From: DATBVX01 sp963724625
GTDB taxonomy: Bacteria > Pseudomonadota > Gammaproteobacteria > Steroidobacterales > Steroidobacteraceae
DNA: 64,000 bases
Assembly: GCA_963724625.1 (NCBI GenBank)
Contig: CAVRVO010000003.1
Span: 124,001-188,000 of the forward strand
Direction: 5' to 3'
The position numbers were made by a program, and so were the translations under genes. How positions within the stretch are numbered: the first letter of the stretch is position 1; every line of letters begins with the position of its first letter. Positions 1 through 8,780 of the stretch are shown one piece after another. The notes under the pieces are model-generated. The model was not told where the DNA came from, ran no database searches, and was given only the letters and a program-made list of their open reading frames with translations.

Positions 1-704
1 AGGTCGCGCACGTCCACCCATTGCAGCTCATTGTGGGGCTCCGGCGGACCCAGCAGGTCGCCGCCACGCGCCACTCGGTCCACCCAGTAAGTGAATCGAT
101 CGGTCTCATCATTCGGACCGACGATGTAGGTCGGGCGCACGATTGTGGCCGACTTTCCGAGCCCTTTCTGCACGATCCGATCACACTCGGCCTTGAGCGG
201 CCCGTAGCGATCCCAGCTCATCTGTTCGTTCTGCGGATCGGGTAGTGCCCGAAGTGGCGAAGACTCGACGGTATTCTTTACTCCCGGTTCGTAGACCGCG
301 ACCGACGAGATATAGATGTATCGCCCAACCCGTCCCTTGAGCAGGTTTACCGATTCGCGCACATGGCGGGGCACATATCCGGAGTTATCGATGACGATGT
401 CCCACTTGCGATCGCCCGCGATAGCGCTCAGGCCCTGGTCAACCTTGGGATCGCGATTGCCGATCAGGATCTCGACCTTGCCGTCGAACGGCGTCGCAGC
501 GCTGCGGCCCCTGTTGAACAGGGTGACTTTGTGGCCTCGAGCGAGCGCATGTTCGACCTGGAAGGGCCCGATGAATCCGGTGCCGCCGAGGAACAGGATG
601 TCGAGAGGTTTCGAAGCGGCTTCAACGGCAGCGCGTGTCACGCCACTCGCCAGCATTCCCAGGCCAGCTGCCGTCCATCCAAGCACTTCGCGTCGGGTCG
701 TCAT
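1..704 (-). CDS. NAD-dependent epimerase/dehydratase with Tat signal (3' end outside window)
   Basis: Probable extended short-chain dehydrogenase/epimerase acting on a nucleotide sugar or similar substrate; the substrate cannot be told. It reads from ATG at 704 and is open at the window edge, so about 234 codons are visible. The N-terminus has a twin-arginine signal (TTRREVLGWTAAG, residues 2-14) followed by a hydrophobic stretch, so export by the Tat pathway is likely. The Rossmann motif LGGTGFIG is at about residues 39-46. The active-site pair Y-x-x-x-K is visible in DRYGPLKAE (Tyr167, Lys171). A periplasmic Tat-exported epimerase is less common than the cytoplasmic form but known. The lysR gene lies on the same strand just upstream, separated by about 50 bp. 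Confidence 0.8.
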   Translation of the reverse strand, partial: MTTRREVLGWTAAGLGMLASGVTRAAVEAASKPLDILFLGGTGFIGPFQVEHALARGHKVTLFNRGRSAATPFDGKVEILIGNRDPKVDQGLSAIAGDRKWDIVIDNSGYVPRHVRESVNLLKGRVGRYIYISSVAVYEPGVKNTVESSPLRALPDPQNEQMSWDRYGPLKAECDRIVQKGLGKSATIVRPTYIVGPNDETDRFTYWVDRVARGGDLLGPPEPHNELQWVDVRD

Positions 705-756
705 GTGTTCTCCAGGGCGAATGGGTGGGCGATTTCACCATGCGAGTCATGAAAGG

Positions 757-1644
757 TCACGTTGCCTGGTTCTTGAGCCACTCGATGACCGCGAGCGTGG
801 CATCGCGATTGCGTAAGCGCTCGGGGAGGACGATCCAGTATGCCGACCCGAGCTGCACGTTCAACTTGCCGAAAGGCCTGACCAGGGCGCCGGATGCTAC
901 ATCGTCATGGGCCAGCTGGTGCCGGGCCAGTGCTACGCCCTGGCCCTGGATGGCTGCGCGCAACACGAGATCAGATGAAGCGAATCTGGGACCGCTCCGT
1001 ACGTCGAGAGACTGCGGGCCGTGCTCGCCACGCCACAGTTCCCAGGACGCCTGCGGATCGCGATCGTGCAACAGTCGCAAGCGAGCGAGGCGTGCAGGAG
1101 TGTCGGGTCGGCCCGAGCGCTGCCAATAGGACGGGCTCATCACGGGATAGAGCGAATCCTCCATGAGCGGCTCGCAGTGGACGTCGCGCCACTTGCCATC
1201 CCCGATGCGAATCGCAAAGTCGACTTCCTCTGCGCGCAGGTCCGTAAGCCGCTGATCGACGACCACCGAGACCTCGATTCGTGGCAGCGCTTTCTCCAGC
1301 TCCGGCAGCCGGGGCAAGAGCCACCGGGCCGCGAAGGAGGGCGCGGCTGCAATCGTCACCGATCGGCCCGATCTCGCCTCGCGCAGGGCGCCAGCTACGC
1401 GCGCAATCTCCTGCAGGCCCGCCAGAGTTGCCTTACCGAGAACTTCGCCTTGCGGCGTCAACGCGAGCCCCCGCTTGCCCCCGCCCGCACGAGCAACTGG
1501 AACGCCCAGCCAGGCGTTGAGCTCGGCAATGTGACGGCTGATGGAGGAATGCGCGATGCCGAGTTCACGTGCCGCCGCGCGCACTCCACCGTGTGAATAG
1601 ACCGCTGCGAACGCCCGCAACGCATGGAGAGGCAAGTCCTGCAT
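757..1644 (-). CDS. LysR-family transcriptional regulator
   Basis: A 295-residue LysR-type regulator of GcvA-like organisation. The N-terminal winged helix-turn-helix covers about residues 5-64 (LRAFAAVYSHGGVRAAARELG, then HSSISRHIAELNAWLG). A substrate-binding-like effector domain follows from about residue 90. Length fits the family. It is divergent from the lysE exporter gene at 1783. A perfect 21-bp palindrome, ATGGTCT-N7-AGACCAT, overlaps its own start codon, and a second copy lies just upstream of lysE. That arrangement is typical of autorepression plus control of the divergent exporter. The effector is unknown; an amino acid is plausible from the neighbour (inference). Confidence 0.9.
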   Translation of the reverse strand: MQDLPLHALRAFAAVYSHGGVRAAARELGIAHSSISRHIAELNAWLGVPVARAGGGKRGLALTPQGEVLGKATLAGLQEIARVAGALREARSGRSVTIAAAPSFAARWLLPRLPELEKALPRIEVSVVVDQRLTDLRAEEVDFAIRIGDGKWRDVHCEPLMEDSLYPVMSPSYWQRSGRPDTPARLARLRLLHDRDPQASWELWRGEHGPQSLDVRSGPRFASSDLVLRAAIQGQGVALARHQLAHDDVASGALVRPFGKLNVQLGSAYWIVLPERLRNRDATLAVIEWLKNQAT

Positions 1645-1663
1645 GGTCTAAATAATAGACCAT
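1643..1663. promoter_or_regulatory. LysR operator 1 (21-bp palindrome over the lysR start codon)
   Basis: Perfect inverted repeat: arm ATGGTCTA, a 5-bp centre, arm TAGACCAT. It includes the lysR start codon (1644-1642 on the minus strand), so regulator binding should block its own expression. It shares the outer arms ATGGTCT-N7-AGACCAT with the site at 1746-1766. Confidence 0.75.
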
Positions 1664-1745
1664 AAGTCGCATCCATAAGAACACGCCGCTGGCGAAAATA
1701 TGCCGAGATAACCAGGAGGCATGCTGATGAATGCGGATCGGACCG

Positions 1746-1766
1746 ATGGTCTTCAGTTGAGACCAT
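1746..1766. promoter_or_regulatory. LysR operator 2 (upstream of lysE)
   Basis: Perfect inverted repeat ATGGTCT-N7-AGACCAT, 21 bp, ending 16 bp before the lysE start codon. It has the same arms and total length as the site over the lysR start. The two sites are about 100 bp apart centre to centre, close to ten helical turns, which would allow looping or cooperative binding (inference). Confidence 0.75.
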
Positions 1767-1782
1767 ACAGCACGGAGAGACG

Positions 1783-2385
1783 ATGGACGCGCTGATCGCG
1801 GCCGCGGGAATTCTGCTGGTCGGCGCCATCACGCCCGGGCCTAACAATCTCGTCGTGATGACGGCAGGTGCACGCGGCGGCATTGGCGGTGCGCTTCCAG
1901 CGCTTGTCGGCATCATCCTCGGCACGCTCGCGATGAGCGCTGTCGTCGTGCTCGGCGTGGGCGCTGCATTCGCGGCGGAGCCCCGTCTCAGGACAGCGAT
2001 CACGGCTGCGGGATGTCTCTATCTCGCATGGTTGGGTCTGCGTCTATTCACTGCAGGCGATGCGAAGGCTATGGCCACCTCGCCGCGTGAAACGCGCCTT
2101 CCGAGTCATGCCGCCGGTCTGTTTTTCTTCCAGTTCCTGAACCCGAAGGCGTGGGCGATGGTGCTCACGGTGACATCGGGGGTGCACAGCGGCATCGGTG
2201 CGACGCGTATCGGGCTTTTGGTGGCGCTCATCGTGCTGATTCCCGCCGTGTGCCTGGCGTTGTGGGCATGGCTCGGGTCTCTCATGACGCGGCGGCTGGC
2301 GCACACGCGTGCGGGAACGCGGTTCCAGCGAGCGATGGGAGCCTTGCTGGTCGTTTCGGCACTCCTCTTATGGTTTACGCCATGA
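1783..2385 (+). CDS. LysE-family amino-acid exporter
   Basis: A 200-residue inner-membrane exporter of the LysE/RhtB family, which exports amino acids or their derivatives by proton antiport. It has the family signature TPGPNN near the N-terminus (residues 17-22), a second conserved segment FQFLNPKAW in the middle, and about six hydrophobic segments. A GGAGAG ribosome-binding site precedes the ATG. It is divergent from the LysR gene and preceded by a LysR operator. Its stop overlaps the next start (ATGA), so it is translationally coupled to the FMN reductase. Confidence 0.9.
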   Translation: MDALIAAAGILLVGAITPGPNNLVVMTAGARGGIGGALPALVGIILGTLAMSAVVVLGVGAAFAAEPRLRTAITAAGCLYLAWLGLRLFTAGDAKAMATSPRETRLPSHAAGLFFFQFLNPKAWAMVLTVTSGVHSGIGATRIGLLVALIVLIPAVCLALWAWLGSLMTRRLAHTRAGTRFQRAMGALLVVSALLLWFTP

Positions 2386-2999
2386 AGGTGCTCGCACTGC
2401 CGGGCAGCCTGCGGCGAAGCTCCTACAATCGGCGCCTGCTGGAGGCGACGGTCGGCTGCGCGCCGATGGGGATGGAGATTGTCCTCTACGACGAACTCGC
2501 GTCAGTTCCACTCTTCAACGAGGAACTGGAGGGCGACACTCCCGAGAGCGTCGTGCAGCTCAGACGACAGGTGGCTGATGCGAACGGACTGCTCATCGCG
2601 ACGCCCGAGTACAACCAGTCGATTCCGGGTGTTCTTAAGAACGCCATCGACTGGCTGTCACGACCCGCTCCCGAGGAGGTGCTGATCGCCAAGCCGGTCG
2701 CGGTCATCGGTGCCTCAGCCGGCCGATGGGGTACGCGTCTCGCGCAAAGCGCTCTGCGCCAGGTTCTCAATGCCACCGAATCACTGGTGATGGCGAACCC
2801 GGCGCTCTATGTGCGCGAAGCGGAACGGCTGTTTGACGCCGATGGGCGGCTCATCGATCCGGCGACGCAGGGATCCTTGCGCTCGCTCCTGGTTGCCTTT
2901 GGCAAGTGGGTCGATCTCATGGACGCACGAGCGACACGCGGCCTGAGCGGTCAGGCACCTCAATGCCAGGCGCGCGCGGCCGCGAATGCCTTGCCGTAG
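2382..2999 (+). CDS. NADPH-dependent FMN reductase (flavodoxin-like)
   Basis: A 205-residue NAD(P)H:FMN/quinone reductase of the flavodoxin-like NADPH_FMN_red family. The phosphate-binding loop GSLRRSSYN is at residues 8-16 and the family core PEYNQSIPGVLKNAIDW at 75-91. The start at 2382 is chosen because it forms an ATGA overlap with the lysE stop; an in-frame ATG 12 bp upstream is an alternative. The 3' end overlaps the convergent MFS transporter gene by 40 bp. Likely cytoplasmic, in one operon with the LysE exporter. Confidence 0.87.
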   Translation: MKVLALPGSLRRSSYNRRLLEATVGCAPMGMEIVLYDELASVPLFNEELEGDTPESVVQLRRQVADANGLLIATPEYNQSIPGVLKNAIDWLSRPAPEEVLIAKPVAVIGASAGRWGTRLAQSALRQVLNATESLVMANPALYVREAERLFDADGRLIDPATQGSLRSLLVAFGKWVDLMDARATRGLSGQAPQCQARAAANALP

Positions 3000-4346
3000 G
3001 GCTTCATGCCGATCCAGAAGAAGATCGTCCCGAGCGGTGCCAGCACGATATGGATGGTCGCGATCGAGTAGCGCAACTTCTCTTCGGCGCCAAAGACGTA
3101 CTGGGTGAGCGCCGCAACCAGGAGCGGTGCGAGCGCGATGCCGATCATCGAGAAGGAGAACAGGAACGCCGCGGTGATCTGGCCTCGCATCTCATTGGGA
3201 ACGATCACTTGCAGCGCCGCATTCTGCGGCCCTGCTCCCATCGAGATGATGGTGTAGTTGATCGCGTAGAACACGATGGCGAGATAGGGATTCGGCATGA
3301 ACGCATAGGCGATGGCAAATGGCACGTGCAATGCGGTCGCGATGAACACGACACGCAGGTTGGCATCGTCGCGGCCCTGCTTCGCGAACCACTCGGCCAG
3401 GAACCCGCCTGCGAGCGACCCGATCGGCGCCAGGATCAGCAGGATCGAGCCCTGGATAATTCCGTATCGCGCCGGATCCCAGCCATAGGTGCGCGCAAAG
3501 AAGGGCGCATTCCAGAAAAATGCGCCAGCCGCGAGTGCATTGGCGGCCCAGCCGAGGAACATGGGCCCGAATGTGGCGCGGCCGTCATAGAGGAACTTGA
3601 ACACCTCGCGCACGGGCACGACCTTGACCTTGCCGCTGGCATCCGCTTTATAGGTTGTACTGCGCGCCCCCCGGCGCCTGGGTTCGTGCAAGGTCGTGAG
3701 GGCCAGGATGCCGAGCAGCACATCCGGTATCGCCATCATCGAGCAGAATGATCTGCCACGGACGCAGTTCGCCGACCATCGGGACGACGACGTGCATTGT
3801 CGAAGCGATCCCGATCAGCGTGCCTCCGAGCAACAGCGCGAGCGCCGCGCCGTAGTAAAAGCCGATGTTCATCACGGCGAGCGCTTTCGGGAGCTTCGCT
3901 GCCGGGAAGTAGTCGGCGAGGATCGAGAAGGTGGCCGGCGCGTTACCGGAGCCGCCGATGCCGCCGATCATGCGGACGATGAACAATTGCGAGAATGTGC
4001 TGGAAAGGCCGGCCAGCGCGGCCGAGATGCCGGCCAGAATCAGCCCGACCCCGATGATCAGCCGACGGCTGATGATGTCGACCAGCCTCGAGACCGGCAG
4101 CATGAAGAGTGCGTTGAGGGCCGCGGCTGCGGTGCCGATCGCTAAGGCCGCCTGCACGTCCGTGAGCCCGAGATCGCGCTTGATGGGCTGGATCAGCAGG
4201 CCCGAGATGCTCGCGTTCATGAACAGCACGAGCAGCGTGAGTCCGAAGAACACGACGCCGTACCAGGCGACCGCTGGACGCGGCCAGGCGTCGCCGCTCG
4301 CTTGCGCTCGCTGGTCAACGGGATTAGTCGCGGGCTGGTCGTTCAT
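2960..4346 (-). pseudogene. MFS transporter interrupted by a single-base frameshift
   Basis: Major facilitator superfamily transporter, about 460 residues if restored. The first half runs from ATG 4346 in one frame (MNDQPATNPVDQ..., six hydrophobic segments) to LRPWQIILL. The second half continues one frame over as MMAIPDVLLGILALTTL and then six more membrane segments to the stop at 2960. Dropping one C or G at about 3744 in the context ctCGatg joins the halves into a normal 12-helix protein (ILLMMAIPDVLLG). Both halves look well preserved, so an indel error in the sequence is as likely as a real mutation. The substrate is unknown. The 3' end overlaps the FMN reductase gene. Confidence 0.8.
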
Positions 4347-4475
4347 TGTTGTGGGCTCCGACTGACTGGCAGGGCTGGAATCCGCTTCACCCGCGAACCA
4401 TACCTGTTTCCCGATGGGTCGAGAATCGGTGCGCCCAACGCTGTGATAGTCGAGTTTGGCTCAGTGCGAGCTGCG

Positions 4476-5240
4476 ATGGAGCTTCAGATGCTCGAGTTGT
4501 ACCACGGCTCGCCTGCGGCCAATTCTCTGAAGGCGCTCCTCCCACTCAAGGAAAAGGGGGTGGAGTACGTCAGCCATTACATGAACCTGCTCGAGTTCGA
4601 GCAGCACGAACCGTGGTTCGTGAAGATCAATCCGAACGGCCAGGTGCCGGTGCTGGTCCATGACGGCAGGAGCATCACTGAGTCGACCGTAATCAATGAG
4701 TACGTCGATGAGAGCTTCGCCGGTGTGCCACTGCGACCGGCGGACGCCTACGGGCGCGCACAGATGCGCATCTGGACCAAGTTCGTGGACGAGTACTTCT
4801 GCCCTGCACTCAGCTTTCTGGGCTGGCATGCCATGATCCGTACCGCGGTGAAGCATCTGACGCCAGAAGACTTCGAGGCCCGGATCGCCCGCATTCCGCT
4901 CAAGGAACAGCGTGACAAGTGGCGAGAGTCAGCCGCCCAGGTCTGGACCGACGAGCAACTCGAGGATTGGCGCCGCCGCGTGCGCACCTCGATCGCGAGG
5001 ATGGAGGAGGGGCTGCGGGGGCCATGGATGCTCGGCGAGCAGTTCACGCTCGCCGACGTGAGCCTGTTCTCGATGCTGATCCGGATGCCTCAGTACTACG
5101 CGGAGATCGTCAACGACCGGGACAGTCCGCGCGTCATCGAATGGTACGGACGCATGATGAACCGCCCCGCCGTCAAGGAAACCCTGGCGATCCAGCCTCC
5201 CGCAGGCGCTGAGCGGGCAAGACGTTCGACCGGTCGCTGA
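4476..5240 (+). CDS. Glutathione S-transferase family protein
   Basis: About 254 residues. The N-terminal thioredoxin-fold domain begins at MLELYHGSPAANSLKALL and includes the glutathione-binding loop NGQVPVLVHDG followed by ITESTVINEYVDE, the classic cis-Pro and E/S-T pattern. An all-helical C-terminal domain ends with GPWMLGEQFTLADVSLFSML, the usual GST N-capping box region. The start at 4476 gives MELQMLELY. The second ATG at 4488 has a better-spaced GGAG and may be the true start. The open frame extends upstream to 4302, but that part runs over the 5' end of the divergent transporter gene and has no GST similarity. Confidence 0.85.
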   Translation: MELQMLELYHGSPAANSLKALLPLKEKGVEYVSHYMNLLEFEQHEPWFVKINPNGQVPVLVHDGRSITESTVINEYVDESFAGVPLRPADAYGRAQMRIWTKFVDEYFCPALSFLGWHAMIRTAVKHLTPEDFEARIARIPLKEQRDKWRESAAQVWTDEQLEDWRRRVRTSIARMEEGLRGPWMLGEQFTLADVSLFSMLIRMPQYYAEIVNDRDSPRVIEWYGRMMNRPAVKETLAIQPPAGAERARRSTGR

Positions 5241-5241
5241 T

Positions 5242-5607
5242 TCAGAGCCCGAGCAGGTCCCGGACCGGGCGGGGTGCGAACTCGCTCCACTCGACTCCCA
5301 GGCCATCGGCCGCGACGCGCACCACGAATGCTGCGATCCTCGCGCCGGACAACTCGAGCTCAACGTGCGTCCATGGAGTAACCTGCAGGCGCGTGTGCAC
5401 GAAAGCCCCGCTCAGGCTCGCGTCTCTGATCTGTCCCGCTGCATCCCATTTCGCGCAATGCACACGGACGCTGGCGCGCACCGGCACGCGCTCGCCCCAT
5501 CGATGCTCCATCCTGTTGCGCGGGCCGGACGTGCGCGGGCTTGGCACGCGTTGAGGACTCGAAACTTCCGCGGGTGATGACTGCACAGTATCCATGGCTT
5601 GATTCAT
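5242..5607 (-). CDS. PilZ-domain protein (putative c-di-GMP receptor)
   Basis: A 121-residue single-domain PilZ protein. The two c-di-GMP-binding motifs are recognisable: an Arg-rich RWGERVPVR (about residues 36-44) and DASLSG (62-67), matching the (D/N)xSxxG pattern. The start is placed at ATG 5607, preceded by GAGGACAAGG; upstream in-frame codons to 5724 look non-coding. No signal peptide, so cytoplasmic. It ends two bases from the convergent GST gene. A role in c-di-GMP-controlled motility or surface behaviour is the family expectation; nothing nearby says which. Confidence 0.82.
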   Translation of the reverse strand: MNQAMDTVQSSPAEVSSPQRVPSPRTSGPRNRMEHRWGERVPVRASVRVHCAKWDAAGQIRDASLSGAFVHTRLQVTPWTHVELELSGARIAAFVVRVAADGLGVEWSEFAPRPVRDLLGL

Positions 5608-5824
5608 GATCCTTGTCCTCAGCGCGACCCGAACACCGCGGCAATTCGCAGGGGTACGTACAGGACAGCACTCGACCAGCGCAGGTTCCTGCATTCGGGT
5701 CGCGGTTCGTGTCAGGAAGTGCAAATCCTGACAGTCGAGCGGCCCTGCGTTATTCTCGCGGCGTGATTCTTTGCGCTCATGCCGTGCGGCCAGTGATCAG
5801 CGCTCAATCCACAAGCGAGGACTG

Positions 5825-6613
5825 ATGGACCGACAGAAACTGCTGGCAGTGATCGCCGCCGTGGCGCTGGTCGCCATCGCGGGTATTGTCTATTACCAAT
5901 ACCGCAAATCGCAGGTGCCCGCGGAGGCGCTGGCTCCTCCAGCCCCCTCCAAGCCGGCTCCCGAACCTGCAATTCGTAACCCTGTTCCCGAGGTTCCCGC
6001 CGAGACGCCGCTTCCGGCCATCAACGAGAGTGACAGGCCGTTCCGCGATTCACTGTCTGGCATTGTCGGTCGCGACGCAGTCAGCCAGTTTGTCGCGCCG
6101 AACGACGTCATACGTCGCATCGTGGTCACGGTCGATAATCTGCCCCGCAAGAAGGTCGCTGTGGAACGGCGCCCGATTCTGCCGACAGGGGGTACGTTCG
6201 CCACCTCGGGAAGTGAGGAGACTCTGACCCTCAATCCCAACAACTACGCGCGCTACGCACCGCTGGTTCGCCTGGTCGAGGCCGCTGACCCGAAGCAGCT
6301 GACGGCGCTCTATTTTCGCTACTACCCGCTCTTCCAGCGCGCCTATGAAGATCTCGGTTATCCGAACGCCTATTTCAACGATCGACTGGTGGAAGTGATC
6401 GACGACCTGCTCGCGACGCCGCAGGTCAACGGGCCGATCAAGCTGGTGCAGCCGCGGGTGTTCTATGAGTTTGCCGACCCGGCGCTCGAGGCCAGGTCAT
6501 CGGGCCAGAAGCTGCTGCTGCGCATGGGCACCGAGAATGCAGCGGCGGTCAAGGCGAAGCTCACCGAATTCCGGAACACCATCGTCAGCAAGAAGCCCGC
6601 CGCGGGTCCCTAG
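5825..6613 (+). CDS. DUF3014 domain protein, membrane-anchored
   Basis: A 262-residue protein with an N-terminal transmembrane anchor (residues 5-23), a Pro/Ala-rich linker (about 32-70), then a DUF3014-type periplasmic domain (FRDSLSGIVGRDAVSQFV, NYARYAPLVRLVEAADPKQL, RYYPLFQRAYEDLGYPNAYF). Start at ATG 5825 with GAGG 5-8 bp upstream. The function of DUF3014 is not known. It is followed by a palindromic element and then by the convergent MATE gene. Confidence 0.8.
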   Translation: MDRQKLLAVIAAVALVAIAGIVYYQYRKSQVPAEALAPPAPSKPAPEPAIRNPVPEVPAETPLPAINESDRPFRDSLSGIVGRDAVSQFVAPNDVIRRIVVTVDNLPRKKVAVERRPILPTGGTFATSGSEETLTLNPNNYARYAPLVRLVEAADPKQLTALYFRYYPLFQRAYEDLGYPNAYFNDRLVEVIDDLLATPQVNGPIKLVQPRVFYEFADPALEARSSGQKLLLRMGTENAAAVKAKLTEFRNTIVSKKPAAGP

Positions 6614-6655
6614 AAGGGCAGTTCGAACTGGCCAGCTGCGGAGACGATCTGGCCG

Positions 6656-6809
6656 CTGTGGGCCTGGCGGGTTGATCTTTCCCTGGCCCGTTCTTCCTTG
6701 ATTGCGTCAGATGATGCGTTGCCGTGCGGCGCGAAAGCCGGGACCTTGGAGCAGCAATCATGTCACGTTCGTGTCGGCCAGGGGAAAGATCAACCCGCCA
6801 GGCCCACAG
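6656..6809 (-). repeat. Palindromic intergenic element, copy A
   Basis: A 154-bp element bounded by near-perfect inverted repeats about 34 bp long; the only flaw is one extra C in one arm, in a run of C. The similarity extends a few bases further out (GGCCGCTG). The interior, read on the minus strand, shares the blocks GACACGAACG, GCTTTCGCGC, ACGGCAACG, AATCAAG and GAACGGGCC with copies at 18484-18634 and 59418-59569. It lies between the convergent stops of the DUF3014 and MATE genes. No open reading frame, no clear target duplication and no T-tract. A structured RNA, a REP/MITE-like element or a bidirectional terminator are all possible. Confidence 0.85.
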
Positions 6810-6830
6810 CCGGCCGGAACAGACGACTCT

Positions 6831-8174
6831 TCAAGCTGCGAAGGCCAGGCGTTTGCGGAATTCGCCCAGCAACAGCCAGAGACTGAACACCGCCTGCAAC
6901 GTAACCGTCGCCACCGACAGGTACCAGAAGTGCTCGAGCTGTACCCAAGGCTGCAGCGACAGCCAAATCGCCGCCACACAGAACGGCAGGATGCGCGTGG
7001 CACTGCTGAGGAGCGCTGGCCACGTGTTGCCGATCGCCTGGAAGAGGCCCGAGCAGGTGAAGATGATTCCGGTGGCGACAAAGTTCCAGGAGATGATTCT
7101 CAGGTACTGCACGCCCACCTGGATCACGTGCGGATCGTTGGTGAAAGCTCTGACCAGGAGCGGGGCCTTCCACTGGCAGAGCAGCGTCATGACCGACATG
7201 ATGACGATGCCTGCAAGCGTGGCGGTGCGAAACGTCTCACGCACGCGCTGCGCCTGGCGGGCACCGAAGTTCTGACCGGCGATCGGTGAAGCGGCAAACG
7301 CGACTGCCATCGCGGGCAGGAAGATCGACTGCATCACCCGCGAGCCGATACCGAACCCGGCCTGGGCCGCGGCACCGAATTCGCGGATGCACCAGTAGAT
7401 GATGCCGACAACGAGAAACATCATCATGAATTCGCCACCCGCGGGCAGCCCGAGATTGAGCATGCGCTTCCAGGTGGAGAAGTTGGGCTTCCATAGCGAG
7501 CTGTCCACATACACGTACTTCTCGAGTCGCGCGAAGTAGATGAGCAGCATGATCACGCCAACACTGATCGATATCGAGCTCGCGAGCGCGGCGCCCTTGA
7601 CGCCGAGCGGATGCCCGGTACCCCACCCGGCGATCAGCACCGGCGCGAGGATCGTATTGAGAATGAGCGTCATCGACTGCACGATCATCGTCGGCTTGAC
7701 GATACCGGTGCCGCGCAACGCCGCACCCATGCCAACGAGCGCAAACTGCAGCGCAAGGCCCGGAACGAACCAGAACAAATAAGTCTGCCCCGCCTCAGCT
7801 GCTCCCGCGTCCGCAGCTATTGCGCGCACATACGCCCCGGCGATGGTGTAGCCGGCGATGAGCATCAGCACAGAGCATACGGATGAAATCAGCAGCGCCT
7901 GATTGAAGACCAGGTTGGCATCGGCCGGATCCTTGCGACCCACCGCATGCGAGATCAGCGTGACGGTCCCGACTGAAAGCACTTGTGTCAAGGCCATGAC
8001 GACGAACATCACATTTCCGGCAGCGCTCACGCCGGCGAGCGCCTGCTGCCCGAGGCCTGCGACGAAGTACAGGTCCACCAGGTAGTACAGCGTCTGCACC
8101 AGCATGCCGACGCCGATGAAGGTCGACATCTGCACGAGATGGCCGCCGATCGACCCTTGAGTCAAGTCCTTCAT
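6831..8174 (-). CDS. MATE-family efflux transporter
   Basis: A 447-residue multidrug and toxin extrusion transporter with about twelve hydrophobic segments in two halves, of the NorM/DinF-related type (start MKDLTQGSIGGHLVQMS; conserved LVDLYFVAGLGQQALAGVS in helix 2; FGIGSRVMQ and PIAGQNFGA in the second half). Sodium- or proton-driven export of cationic drugs or metabolites across the inner membrane is the family role; the substrate is unknown. Length is normal. It is divergent from the GreA/GreB-like gene. Confidence 0.9.
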   Translation of the reverse strand: MKDLTQGSIGGHLVQMSTFIGVGMLVQTLYYLVDLYFVAGLGQQALAGVSAAGNVMFVVMALTQVLSVGTVTLISHAVGRKDPADANLVFNQALLISSVCSVLMLIAGYTIAGAYVRAIAADAGAAEAGQTYLFWFVPGLALQFALVGMGAALRGTGIVKPTMIVQSMTLILNTILAPVLIAGWGTGHPLGVKGAALASSISISVGVIMLLIYFARLEKYVYVDSSLWKPNFSTWKRMLNLGLPAGGEFMMMFLVVGIIYWCIREFGAAAQAGFGIGSRVMQSIFLPAMAVAFAASPIAGQNFGARQAQRVRETFRTATLAGIVIMSVMTLLCQWKAPLLVRAFTNDPHVIQVGVQYLRIISWNFVATGIIFTCSGLFQAIGNTWPALLSSATRILPFCVAAIWLSLQPWVQLEHFWYLSVATVTLQAVFSLWLLLGEFRKRLAFAA

Positions 8175-8295
8175 TGTTCTGCCTTAACGAGCGCCGTCAG
8201 AGCCTGGCGGCGCGCCAGTTTAACTTAGTGCTGCCCAGAAAACGCTTGCCGCGCATCTCGAGCGGGACCACGATGCTCGTGGAGATCAAGAGTTC

Positions 8296-8766
8296 ATGAG
8301 CCGAGCTTTCGTTCGTGAGTCGGATCAGGATGCGGCGGCAGAAACTCTGCCGGAGCGCATCGTCAGCCCGCACCCGAATTTCGTCACGCTCCGGGGGCTG
8401 AAGCAGATCGACGAGCAGATGCGCAGCCTCGAAGCCGAACGCCAGGCGGCGCGCTCCGATGCTGATACTTCGCGACTCGCCCGAGTCGCACGGGACCTGC
8501 GCTACTGGTCGCAGCGGCGTGCAACCGCTCGAATGATCGAACCTGCGGCTCAACCGGATACAGTTCGATTCGGCGTGGAAGTAAGGCTGCGTCTGCAAGA
8601 TGGCAGCGAGCGCACGTTCCGTCTCGTCGGTGAAGACGAGGCGGACCCGGCCCGCGGGCTCATAAGCTGGGTCTCACCCCTCGGAGCCACGCTTATGGGT
8701 CACGAGCCGGGCGATCTGCTGAGAGTGCTCGACACGAATGCCGAAATCGTCGAGCTGAGACCCTGA
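8296..8766 (+). CDS. GreA/GreB-family transcript elongation factor-like protein
   Basis: A 156-residue protein. The start MSRAFVRES and the segment RIVSPHPNFVTLRGL are typical of a GreA/GreB-related family. A short coiled region (about residues 35-75) follows, and then the FKBP-like C-terminal domain with the hallmark SWVSPLGATLMGHEPGDLL. The coiled coil is shorter than in true GreA, so it may bind RNA polymerase without full cleavage-factor activity. It ends 14 bp from the convergent amine oxidase gene. Confidence 0.82.
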   Translation: MSRAFVRESDQDAAAETLPERIVSPHPNFVTLRGLKQIDEQMRSLEAERQAARSDADTSRLARVARDLRYWSQRRATARMIEPAAQPDTVRFGVEVRLRLQDGSERTFRLVGEDEADPARGLISWVSPLGATLMGHEPGDLLRVLDTNAEIVELRP

Positions 8767-8780
8767 GCGATTCCCGCCGG

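Noticed and set aside
2960..4346. Programmed ribosomal frameshifting in the MFS and other interrupted genes
   Set aside because: No shared slippery heptamer or downstream structure was seen, and the affected families are unrelated and normally not frameshifted.
6656..6809. Palindromic elements as integron attC sites or ordinary intrinsic terminators
   Set aside because: No integrase and no attC core triplets are seen, and no T-tract follows either arm; the internal conserved blocks are also too long for a simple terminator.
8197..8598. A 133-codon minus-strand frame over the GreA/GreB-like gene
   Set aside because: The plus-strand gene has the recognisable SPLG...GD core; the minus frame has nothing.
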